Shown: positions 37,535 to 44,350 of the stretch, piece after piece
Position numbering within the stretch: the stretch's first letter is position 1
How the letters are laid out: every line of letters starts with the position of its first letter
Origin: Crocinitomicaceae bacterium
GTDB lineage: Bacteria > Bacteroidota > Bacteroidia > Flavobacteriales_D > Crocinitomicaceae
Length of the DNA: 64,000 nucleotides
Reading direction: 5' to 3'
NCBI GenBank assembly: GCA_017983465.1
Contig: JAGOBK010000001.1
Location: 496,001 to 560,000, forward strand
Program-made: the position numbers and the translations under genes
The notes under the pieces: model-generated
Told to the model about the DNA's origin: nothing
Databases searched by the model: none
What the model saw: the letters and a program-made list of their open reading frames with translations, nothing else

Positions 37535-39639
37535 AACGCATCATTTTACCTTTCCTTTTACTGATTACTCCTTTTGCTTTCGCTCAGAAAAAAGAAATGA
37601 GCGTCAAAGAATCTGTCCTGTTACAAAGAAGTGTTTCACCAGAACGTGTGAATAATTTCCTGTGGATGAATGACAGTGAATACACGACCTGCAGCAAGGA
37701 TTACAAAACGATGTACAAATCTTCTGTTGCAACTGATAAGTCTATCGACCTCATCACCATCGACGAAGTAAACACAGTGCTCGGCTCTTCCTTTGGGAAC
37801 TTCTTTGGCGCCGAATGGACTAACGAAACGACCTTACTTTTAAATGATGGTCAAACCGTGGCGACGTTCGATATCAAAACGAAATCCGGAAAGATTCTCA
37901 AAAAATCAGTGGTGAATGCCGGGAATCAATCGTACCATGCTGCATCGAATCAATTAGCCTATACGATTGATAATAATTTATACATCGATGGACGTGCGAT
38001 CACAAAAAACTCGGACAAAAACATCGTTTCAGGTCAATCCATTGCGCGAAATGAATTTGGAATTTCCGGTGGAATTTTCTGGTCCAATAAGGGATCCATT
38101 TTAGCTTTTTATCAAAAGGACGAAACAGAAGTACACAATTATCCATTATTGGATGTCAGTGCAACACCTGGAAGCTTGATGTCCATTAAATACCCAATGG
38201 CTGGACAAAAATCCGAAAAACCACGCGTGGGAATTTACAACGTGAAATCGAAAAAAACGCTTTACATCAATCCACGAGGAGCTGCGGACGATTACTTTAC
38301 CAATTTGGCCATTACACCAGATGAACAATTTATCATCGTAGCAGAAGTAAATCGTGACCAAAATCACATGTCGTTGAATGTTTATTCCGTGAAATCGGGG
38401 AAATTTGTTAAAACCTTATTTGAGGAGAAAAACGATAAATGGATTGAACCGGAGCATCCCGTGTTTTTCCCAAGCAATACATCCAATCAGTTTGTGTGGA
38501 TTTCAGAGCGCGATGGATTCAACAACTTGTATTTGTTTGACTTCGACGGAAAATTGCTTCAGAAATTAACGAATCACACTTTTGTTGTAAAGGATATTCT
38601 GTGCGCAACGAATGATGGAGCAAAAATCTATTACACGGCAACAGGTGCAAATCCAACCAATACCTTGATTTATCGTTGCGATTTAAAAGGAAATACCGAA
38701 TTAATCACGAAGGAAGAAGGAACGCACAGTTTCAGCCTTTCTGGAAATGGAACCTATTTCATGGATGCCTTTTCGAGTTTATCTGTTCCATTTAAAGCGA
38801 TGCTTTGGACCAGTAATGGGAAAATGACAAAGTTACTGATGGAATCCAAAGAGAAATTAGCTGATTACAACGTCGGGACGACTGAAATTGGATCCATCAA
38901 AGGAAAAGATGGTTCAGATTTGTACTACCGAATGATCAAACCAAGCAATTTTGATCCATCAAAAAAATACCCAGTTCTGGTGTATGTATACGGTGGTCCA
39001 CACGCGCAAATGGTGACGAACTCATGGATGGCAGGTGCAAACCTTTGGATGCATTGGATGGCAAATCAAGGTTACATTGTCTTTACCTTGGATAACCGTG
39101 GGTCAGGAGAACGCGGATTCGCTTTTGAATCCCAAATCCACCGTCAACTTGGAACCGTTGAAATGGAAGATCAATTGACTGGTGTGGATTTCTTGAAATC
39201 CTTGAATTATGTCGACGGAAACCGTCTGGCAGTGCATGGTTGGTCCTTTGGTGGATTCATGACGACATCGTTAATGTTGCGTCAAGCGGGAGTGTTCAAT
39301 GTTGGCGTTGCTGGTGGACCAGTAACCGATTGGAAATATTACGAAATCATGTATGGCGAACGCTACATGGATCGTCCAGAGCAAAACAAAGCGGGATACG
39401 ATGCCAATTCCTTACTGAATTACACGAAAAACTTAAAAGGAGATTTATTGTTAATCCACGGTTCCATCGATGATGTAGTGGTGATGCAGCACAACGAAGC
39501 ACTCTTGAAATCCTTCATTGAAAACGGTGTTCAAGTAGACGATTTCATTTATCCAATGCATAAACACAATGTAACTGGAAAAGACCGTGCGCATTTAATG
39601 GAGAAAGTATTGTTATATATTCTTGAGAACAACAAGTAA
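37531..39639 (+). CDS. S9 family dipeptidyl peptidase IV-like serine protease
   Basis: A 702-residue exported protease that removes X-Pro dipeptides from peptides. Signal peptide (ITPFAFAQ), N-terminal eight-bladed DPPIV_N propeller to about residue 450, then an alpha/beta-hydrolase domain. The catalytic serine is Ser572 in HGWSFGGFM; the Asp and His follow in HGSIDDVVV and MHKHNVTGKDRAHL. The oxyanion tyrosine motif VYVYGGPHAQ is present. Length and layout match periplasmic DPP-IV of Bacteroidota. It overlaps the DUF2461 gene and is followed 2 nt later by a small membrane protein. Confidence 0.95.
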   Translation: MKRIILPFLLLITPFAFAQKKEMSVKESVLLQRSVSPERVNNFLWMNDSEYTTCSKDYKTMYKSSVATDKSIDLITIDEVNTVLGSSFGNFFGAEWTNETTLLLNDGQTVATFDIKTKSGKILKKSVVNAGNQSYHAASNQLAYTIDNNLYIDGRAITKNSDKNIVSGQSIARNEFGISGGIFWSNKGSILAFYQKDETEVHNYPLLDVSATPGSLMSIKYPMAGQKSEKPRVGIYNVKSKKTLYINPRGAADDYFTNLAITPDEQFIIVAEVNRDQNHMSLNVYSVKSGKFVKTLFEEKNDKWIEPEHPVFFPSNTSNQFVWISERDGFNNLYLFDFDGKLLQKLTNHTFVVKDILCATNDGAKIYYTATGANPTNTLIYRCDLKGNTELITKEEGTHSFSLSGNGTYFMDAFSSLSVPFKAMLWTSNGKMTKLLMESKEKLADYNVGTTEIGSIKGKDGSDLYYRMIKPSNFDPSKKYPVLVYVYGGPHAQMVTNSWMAGANLWMHWMANQGYIVFTLDNRGSGERGFAFESQIHRQLGTVEMEDQLTGVDFLKSLNYVDGNRLAVHGWSFGGFMTTSLMLRQAGVFNVGVAGGPVTDWKYYEIMYGERYMDRPEQNKAGYDANSLLNYTKNLKGDLLLIHGSIDDVVVMQHNEALLKSFIENGVQVDDFIYPMHKHNVTGKDRAHLMEKVLLYILENNK

Positions 39640-39641
39640 CG

Positions 39642-40034
39642 ATGAATAATTTACTAATCGCCTACATTCCTTTAATTCTCAGTATTTTCTTGAGCCAAAG
39701 AATGTTGCAAAGCGCCATTCGCAAATTAGACGATGAGCTTAAAATAAAATTGATTAATTATACGACAAAAGACAAATCGCTGCAACTTGGAATTGTTGCA
39801 GCGATTTTAGTCTTGTTTTTAATTAACATGAAATTCGAGTGGATTTCATTTTGGATCTCCAGTTACCTGTCAATCGGTATTTTAACGATTATGGCTATTT
39901 TTTCTGTTTACCGTGCTTATCAAAAATTGAAAGCCGATGGTTTTCCAGACTGGTATCTAAGCGATATGATTAAAGGAAATCTACTTCGTTCACTTGGATT
40001 GATTCTATTCCTTGTAATCTTGAGCTACGTTTAG
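39642..40034 (+). CDS. Small integral membrane protein, unknown
   Basis: A 130-residue protein with three or four hydrophobic helices: residues about 4-20, 50-68 (LGIVAAILVLFLIN), 72-92 and 110-128. No family recognised. It starts 2 nt after the peptidase stop, so it is likely in the same transcript, and overlaps the stop of the convergent rhodanese gene by 4 bp. Could anchor or assist the exported peptidase, but nothing in the sequence shows this. Confidence 0.75.
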   Translation: MNNLLIAYIPLILSIFLSQRMLQSAIRKLDDELKIKLINYTTKDKSLQLGIVAAILVLFLINMKFEWISFWISSYLSIGILTIMAIFSVYRAYQKLKADGFPDWYLSDMIKGNLLRSLGLILFLVILSYV

Positions 40035-40336
40035 ATCTTACTTTTCAAGCTCATCCAGCCACCACCATTGTGAACATCTGCATATCCCGCAGATTTCAAA
40101 ATGCTCTTTGCACTCGCACTGCGCATTCCAGATGCACAACACGTAATCACCGTTTTGTTCTTTGGAATTTTACCCAATGAACTTTGGATACTTTGTAATG
40201 GAACATTGATGGAGCCTTTGATGTGTCCACCCTGAAATTCACCTGGAGAACGAACATCTACGATGACCGCACCTTCTTTAACGAGTTGTTGATAGTTGAC
40301 GGACTTCATTCCGAATAATTTTCCTAATAATGACAT
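40031..40336 (-). CDS. Single-domain rhodanese-like protein
   Basis: A 101-residue rhodanese domain, a sulfur carrier or sulfurtransferase. Start of the fold: VIVDVRSPGEFQGGHIKGSINVPL; active loop CCASGMRSASAK, with the sulfur-accepting Cys followed by the usual Arg, preceded by an extra adjacent Cys. It ends with NGGGWMSL, shared with the next rhodanese. No signal peptide. Third gene of DUF6132-rhodanese-rhodanese, 39 nt after the previous one. Confidence 0.92.
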   Translation of the reverse strand: MSLLGKLFGMKSVNYQQLVKEGAVIVDVRSPGEFQGGHIKGSINVPLQSIQSSLGKIPKNKTVITCCASGMRSASAKSILKSAGYADVHNGGGWMSLKSKI

Positions 40337-40375
40337 ACTGTGCTTTGTTAATGAGGTTGAAACGTTTATTCAGAA

Positions 40376-40627
40376 TTACATGCGTCCGTTCACTTCCATC
40401 CATCCGCCACCGTTTTCACAGTCTACGCCCAAAGATTGAAAGTATTGTGTAGCTTGACCAGAACGCATTCCAGAAGCACAACAAAAAAGAATGGGTTGAG
40501 CAAAGGCTTTTACCTCTTCTACTCTACTTGCAATTTCTTGCAAAGGAATGTTCACAGATCCAGCTACATGGCCACCACTGTATTCTGCGTGCGTACGCAC
40601 ATCGATAATTGTTGGGAAATTTGACAT
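40376..40627 (-). CDS. Minimal rhodanese-like protein
   Basis: An 83-residue rhodanese, shorter than the usual 100 residues, missing the first helix. Motifs TIIDVRTHAEYSGGHVAGSVNIPL and active loop CCASGMRSGQATQY, then ENGGGWMEV. It is clearly a paralogue of the neighbour at 40031, sharing the unusual double-Cys loop and the GGGWM end, so it arose by tandem duplication. It lies 2 nt after the DUF6132 gene and is likely co-translated. Presumed cytoplasmic persulfide carrier. Confidence 0.92.
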   Translation of the reverse strand: MSNFPTIIDVRTHAEYSGGHVAGSVNIPLQEIASRVEEVKAFAQPILFCCASGMRSGQATQYFQSLGVDCENGGGWMEVNGRM

Positions 40628-40629
40628 TG

Positions 40630-40836
40630 TTATTTTTGTTTAGCGATAAAAAATTCGTGAATAAATTGAAAAAGAAAACCTCCGATGAAAAATCCAAAAA
40701 TGACATTATAAACCGGACTCGTTTTCATGTAACATCCTGTTTCACATTTGACATTTAAAAAATAAATGTATCCTCCAACTGCTCCTAAGGCATATCCAAG
40801 GATGGTCCAAAATGTACGCGTTTTGAGAAAAGTCAT
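40630..40836 (-). CDS. DUF6132-like small membrane protein
   Basis: A 68-residue membrane protein with two helices (about 10-28 and 43-62) and a conserved central CETGCYMKTSPVYN with two cysteines. This CxTGCxxKxSP pattern is common to a Bacteroidota family often found beside rhodanese genes, and suggests a sulfur-carrying role in the membrane. The frame could start at a TTG at 40857, but this lies inside the TACCTTTG -7 box, so the ATG at 40836 is chosen. First gene of the trio. Confidence 0.82.
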   Translation of the reverse strand: MTFLKTRTFWTILGYALGAVGGYIYFLNVKCETGCYMKTSPVYNVIFGFFIGGFLFQFIHEFFIAKQK

Positions 40837-40854
40837 CAGTTGTTTTTTTTTTGA

Positions 40855-40862
40855 CAAAGGTA
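40855..40862 (-). promoter_or_regulatory. -7 promoter box of the DUF6132-rhodanese operon
   Basis: Minus strand TACCTTTG, perfect TAnnTTTG, 18 nt upstream of the ATG at 40836; it excludes the longer TTG start at 40857. Confidence 0.7.
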
Positions 40863-40926
40863 AAGACTCAATAAGAATTCATTTGTAGCACAAGTTACAT
40901 AATTTAGTTTCGCCATTATTTCTTCT

Positions 40927-40934
40927 TACTTTTG
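40927..40934 (+). promoter_or_regulatory. -7 promoter box of the acidic protein gene
   Basis: TACTTTTG, perfect TAnnTTTG, 17 nt upstream of the ATG at 40952. Confidence 0.65.
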
Positions 40935-40951
40935 TCAAAAAAAAGACAGTC

Positions 40952-41431
40952 ATGAAACAAGTTAGTCTAGCATCCATTGAGAAAGCCATTGAAATCGTAG
41001 ACCATTTAACGGACGATCAATTAGAAAATGTATCCGAAAAATATGCCTTGGCACAACAAGAATTGTTGGATTATGTCATGACAGCTCCTTCTGAGTACGA
41101 AAACGAAGATTTAGAAGGATTATTAATTTATTATTTCTGTGTTATTTCAGAATGTTTTACACAGGAAGGAATTAAACTTCGTCAAGTTACCGAAGCGGAC
41201 ATCGACGAAATCGAAGAGCCATACTTTGATATGTTGGAACAATACTTCGATGAAGAAGATGAAGAAATCATTGAATCGTTCTGTGACCAACCTTTCTTAG
41301 CACAATTTATGGCGATGGAAGTATCTACAGAAGATGAAGATGGTTCAAGTTTGGATGAAGAAACTGCTACTCAATTGTTTATCGTAACATTAGCGATGGT
41401 TTCTTTGATGAATCGTGCCATTGAAGCATAG
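40952..41431 (+). CDS. Highly acidic helical protein, unknown
   Basis: A 159-residue protein with no signal peptide and very many Glu/Asp residues, including clusters EQYFDEEDEEIIE and STEDEDGSSLDEET. Predicted mostly alpha-helical; helices alternate with acidic turns. I recognise no family. It is transcribed from its own strong promoter and followed 50 nt later by the SRP RNA gene. Such acidic cytosolic proteins may be chaperones or bind basic partners, but no evidence is seen for either. Confidence 0.78.
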   Translation: MKQVSLASIEKAIEIVDHLTDDQLENVSEKYALAQQELLDYVMTAPSEYENEDLEGLLIYYFCVISECFTQEGIKLRQVTEADIDEIEEPYFDMLEQYFDEEDEEIIESFCDQPFLAQFMAMEVSTEDEDGSSLDEETATQLFIVTLAMVSLMNRAIEA

Positions 41432-41459
41432 TTATTCGCTGAATTTTTCGTTCGAATAA
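41432..41459. repeat. Inverted repeat upstream of the SRP RNA gene
   Basis: TTATTCG (41432-41438) and CGAATAA (41453-41459) are a perfect 7-bp pair directly after the acidic protein stop, overlapping the -33 region of the SRP RNA promoter. Hairpin without T-run on the plus strand. Confidence 0.35.
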
Positions 41460-41470
41460 AAAGAAATCCC

Positions 41471-41478
41471 TACATTTG
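41471..41478 (+). promoter_or_regulatory. -7 promoter box of the SRP RNA gene
   Basis: TACATTTG, perfect TAnnTTTG, ending 3 nt before the first paired base of the SRP RNA; consistent with transcription starting at or next to position 41482-41484. Confidence 0.75.
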
Positions 41479-41481
41479 CAT

Positions 41482-41590
41482 GGGGTAAGTCTTTTACGAC
41501 CAGCTCCCTCTTAATCCTCCAGGACAGGAATGTAGCAAAGGTATGAGGTTGAGCGGTGCGATAAGAGTAGCTTACCCCTCTTTTTTTTAG
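41482..41590 (+). ncRNA. ffs: Signal recognition particle RNA, small bacterial type (4.5S)
   Basis: About 97 nt forming one long hairpin: GGGGTAAG (41482-41489) pairs with CTTACCCC (41571-41578), and the apical domain contains the SRP core CCAGGACAGGAATGTAGCA, with the GGAA-type tetraloop segment and the asymmetric internal loop AGCA that binds Ffh. A TC then nine T residues (to 41588) end the gene, the closing stem serving as terminator. It scaffolds Ffh for co-translational membrane targeting. Coordinates include the T-run; the mature ends are inferred from pairing. Confidence 0.92.
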
Positions 41591-41656
41591 GTAAGTTCCC
41601 TACTAAATTCCCCCCAGCTACTTTTCCATTCTCCTTTTCCATCAGGATAAATTCAG

Positions 41657-41664
41657 TATCTTTG
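41657..41664 (+). promoter_or_regulatory. -7 promoter box directly before the RPE-CBS gene
   Basis: TATCTTTG, perfect TAnnTTTG, ending only 4 nt before the ATG at 41669. If used, transcription would start at or next to the initiation codon, giving a leaderless mRNA. Confidence 0.5.
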
Positions 41665-41668
41665 TTAC

Positions 41669-42673
41669 ATGAAGATTTCCGCATCTATTTACAGCGATAA
41701 AAGTCGCTCACTAAAAGAAGTGATTCTTGATTTAGTTGCGCATCAAGTGGACCTATTGCATGTCGACTGCAACGATGATTTGAGTGTTTTTGAGGACATC
41801 GCCAACATTCGAACATGGTGCGACTTACCCATTGACTTGCACATCATCACGGAAAATCCATCAAAGTATTACGATTTATTGGAAAGAAATCCAGTGGAAT
41901 ACGTGACTTTTCAAGTGGAAAATCTGAACGAACCTTTAGAAATCCCAACTTCCATTACCGGAAAAAAAGGATTGGCGATCATCACCCCTACTCCAATCTC
42001 AGCTTTTGATTCCTATGCGGACTTTGATTTCATTTTAATCATGGCAACGATTCCTGGACAAAGTGGAGGGAAATTTGATCGTTTGAATTTTTCCAAAATC
42101 CGTCAGTTTCGAACAAAGTATCCAAGTAAATCTATTCACGTGGACGGTGGAGTAAACGGTGAAGTATCCTTTATCCTCCGAAACATGGGCGTTAGTTCAG
42201 CTGTATCTGGTTCCTATTTGTTTAATGGACCTAGTATCGGAAATGCGTTAATGAATTTAACCAAACGTGAAATTGAATCCACCTTTGAAATTGGTGATTT
42301 CATGATTCCCTTAAACGAGGCTCCAAGCTTCGAAGTGGCAGATTGCACTACTCGAAAAATACTAGAAGCAGTAGAAGTTGGTCAAATGGGATTTGCCTTG
42401 GCTTTGGAAAAAGACCAGCAACTATCCGGACTCGTTTCCAGTGCAGATATTCGCAAAACTTTCTTGAAACATCTGGAAAACACCGCGGAAATTGATCCAA
42501 AAGAATTTATCAATCGTCAGCCCATGTGCGTTCAAGACACTGCGACCGTGATTGAATTATTACATACCTTAAAAAAATCGAACTTCCCTGTCATGTATTT
42601 ACCCGTCGTGAACGACAAGGGTCAGGCAGTGGGAATTATTAATTTTGTCAACCTCATCAAGGGAGAACTATGA
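41669..42673 (+). CDS. Ribulose-phosphate 3-epimerase-like barrel fused to a CBS pair
   Basis: A 334-residue fusion. Residues 1-205 form a ribulose-phosphate 3-epimerase (RPE) type barrel with the four expected metal ligands at His31 and Asp33 (LLHVDC), His58 (DLHIITENPSKY) and Asp159 (HVDGGVNGE), and the phosphate-site loop MATIPGQSGG. The usual DGHFVPN segment after the first ligands is missing. Residues about 210-334 are a CBS (Bateman) pair like that on the C-terminus of the KDO enzyme KdsD, suggesting nucleotide control. A fusion of RPE with CBS is not one I know as characterised. It overlaps the DAHP synthase gene by 4 nt. Substrate unproven: ribulose-5-phosphate is the default guess. 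Confidence 0.82.
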   Translation: MKISASIYSDKSRSLKEVILDLVAHQVDLLHVDCNDDLSVFEDIANIRTWCDLPIDLHIITENPSKYYDLLERNPVEYVTFQVENLNEPLEIPTSITGKKGLAIITPTPISAFDSYADFDFILIMATIPGQSGGKFDRLNFSKIRQFRTKYPSKSIHVDGGVNGEVSFILRNMGVSSAVSGSYLFNGPSIGNALMNLTKREIESTFEIGDFMIPLNEAPSFEVADCTTRKILEAVEVGQMGFALALEKDQQLSGLVSSADIRKTFLKHLENTAEIDPKEFINRQPMCVQDTATVIELLHTLKKSNFPVMYLPVVNDKGQAVGIINFVNLIKGEL

Positions 42674-43668
42674 TCATTGAATTAAAATCAACCGTTAGCG
42701 CTAATGACTGCGCGACATTCGCTGAAAAACACAAAGCTTTTCACATTAGCTACGAAGGAAAAAACTATCTTATCACCGGTTCTGGCGTGAAGGAAATCCC
42801 CACTGAACTCGAGTCAATCACGACGGAACATTGGGTATTTGCCAACGACATTCAATTGGCTTCTAAACGATTTCGTTCGGAAAAACGCGAAGTGAAAATC
42901 GGAAATGTGAGCATTGGTGGGAACACCAAGAATACAATACTTATCGGTGGACCTTGTTCAGTAGAATCGGAAGAACAAATTCGTTCGTCTGCAGAATTAC
43001 TTGTTGGAATGGGCTTAAGTACCTTGAGAGGTGGTTGTTACAAACCAAGAACGAGTCCATACTCGTTTCAAGGACTTGGATTGGAAGGATTGCAACTCTT
43101 GGCAAAAATGAGAACCGAATATGGTTTGAATGTCATTACAGAAGCACGCGACGCGACGCACATTGAAGAGATCATTGAACATACGGACATCATTCAAGTT
43201 GGTGCAAAAGCAATGTACGATCAAGGAATTTTACGTGCGTGTGCAAAAATCAAAAAGCCTGTATTAATCAAACGTGGATTCGGAACAACATTGCAAGAAT
43301 TTGTTCAAGCGGCAGAATTTGTATTAGCTGGTGGAAACGAAAATGTGATTCTTTGTGAACGAGGCATTCGTACTTTCGAAACCGGAACACGTTTCACCTT
43401 GGATCTTTGCGGTGTCGCTTGGTTACAAGAACATACGAATCTTCCAATCGTTTTGGATCCTTCTCATGCAATGGGATATGCGTATGGTGTCAATCCATTA
43501 GCACGTGCATGTGTGGCCATGGGAATCGATGGGCTTTTAATTGAAGCGCATCCAAATCCAAAAGTGGCGAAATCAGATGCTTCACAGCAGTTGAATTACG
43601 AAGAATTCAAACAATTACAAAAAGACCTTCAAGCTGTTGCGGCAAGTGTAGGTTACAAAATGATATAA
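42670..43668 (+). CDS. 3-deoxy-7-phosphoheptulonate (DAHP) synthase, type I-beta with ferredoxin-like regulatory domain
   Basis: Condenses PEP and erythrose-4-phosphate to DAHP, first step of the shikimate pathway. The 332-residue protein has an N-terminal ferredoxin-like domain (about 1-75) as in the tyrosine-inhibited Thermotoga enzyme, then the catalytic barrel with GGPCSVESEEQI, LRGGCYKPRTSPYSFQGLG, KRGFGTTLQEF, CERGIRTFE and DPSHAMGY, including the metal ligands Cys, His, Glu and Asp. These motifs fit DAHP synthase, not the related KdsA. It sits between the RPE-CBS and KdsC-like genes with 4-nt overlap and 1-nt gap. Confidence 0.93.
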   Translation: MIIELKSTVSANDCATFAEKHKAFHISYEGKNYLITGSGVKEIPTELESITTEHWVFANDIQLASKRFRSEKREVKIGNVSIGGNTKNTILIGGPCSVESEEQIRSSAELLVGMGLSTLRGGCYKPRTSPYSFQGLGLEGLQLLAKMRTEYGLNVITEARDATHIEEIIEHTDIIQVGAKAMYDQGILRACAKIKKPVLIKRGFGTTLQEFVQAAEFVLAGGNENVILCERGIRTFETGTRFTLDLCGVAWLQEHTNLPIVLDPSHAMGYAYGVNPLARACVAMGIDGLLIEAHPNPKVAKSDASQQLNYEEFKQLQKDLQAVAASVGYKMI

Positions 43669-43669
43669 C

Positions 43670-44347
43670 ATGTTATTAGAACAAAACATAAAAGGACTTT
43701 GTCAAAAAAACGGAATCGAGTTTGATGATTTCTTGTCCGATTTGGATGTGGAACATGTGAATGAACTTTCCGTGTATGATTTAGAAGCAGTCTGTGAAGA
43801 ATACGAAGTCGATTTGACGGGCCTTCTTTTCAAACCGTTGTTTCGCAATAATCATTTCAAAAAACAGATTGACAAATTGAAATTGCTCATTTTGGATGTC
43901 GATGGCGTTTTAACCGACGGTGGAATGTTCATGAGTGAAAAAGGAGATCAGTTAAAACGTTACCACACGCAAGACGGACTTGCCATCATGCATGTCGTGA
44001 AAAATGGTCCGGTTCAACTGGGAATCATCTCCTCTGGATTTACAGAACACATGGTACAAGATCGCGCAGCGGTACTTGGAATCGAACGTGTGTACGTTGG
44101 ACGTGAACCGAAATTAGACATTCTCAATGCCTGGTGCAGTGAATTAGGAATCAGTTTAAACGAAGTTGGAATCATCGGTGACGATGTCAATGATTTAGCG
44201 GTGATGAAAGCAGTTGGATTGTCGATTTGTCCTTCTTCTGCTGTAAATTCTGTTAAAACGGAATGTCACATCATTCTTTCTCGTAAAGGTGGAGATGCGT
44301 GTGTTCGTGAATTCATCGACCAATACTTACTACCACAAGGAATTTAA
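43670..44347 (+). CDS. KdsC-like HAD phosphatase with an N-terminal helical extension
   Basis: A 225-residue protein. From about residue 70 it is a C0-type HAD phosphatase like KdsC (KDO-8-phosphate phosphatase): nucleophile Asp76 in LILDVDGVLTDGG, SSG motif IISSGFTE, Lys in GREPKLDIL, and IGDDVNDLAVM with the metal Asp pair. Residues 1-65 are an extra helical module, IKGLCQKNGIEFDDF then LEAVCEEYEVDLTGLLF, with the outline of an XRE helix-turn-helix whose recognition helix has been lost. KdsC usually has 170-190 residues. Placed after DAHP synthase instead of KdsA, its substrate is open: KDO-8-P, a nonulosonate-9-P or DAHP. Confidence 0.85.
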   Translation: MLLEQNIKGLCQKNGIEFDDFLSDLDVEHVNELSVYDLEAVCEEYEVDLTGLLFKPLFRNNHFKKQIDKLKLLILDVDGVLTDGGMFMSEKGDQLKRYHTQDGLAIMHVVKNGPVQLGIISSGFTEHMVQDRAAVLGIERVYVGREPKLDILNAWCSELGISLNEVGIIGDDVNDLAVMKAVGLSICPSSAVNSVKTECHIILSRKGGDACVREFIDQYLLPQGI

Positions 44348-44350
44348 TTT

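Noticed and set aside
42670..43668. Reading the aldolase as KdsA (KDO-8-phosphate synthase)
   Set aside because: The N-terminal ferredoxin-like domain and the YKPRTSPYSFQG and CERGIRTFE motifs are those of type I-beta DAHP synthase.
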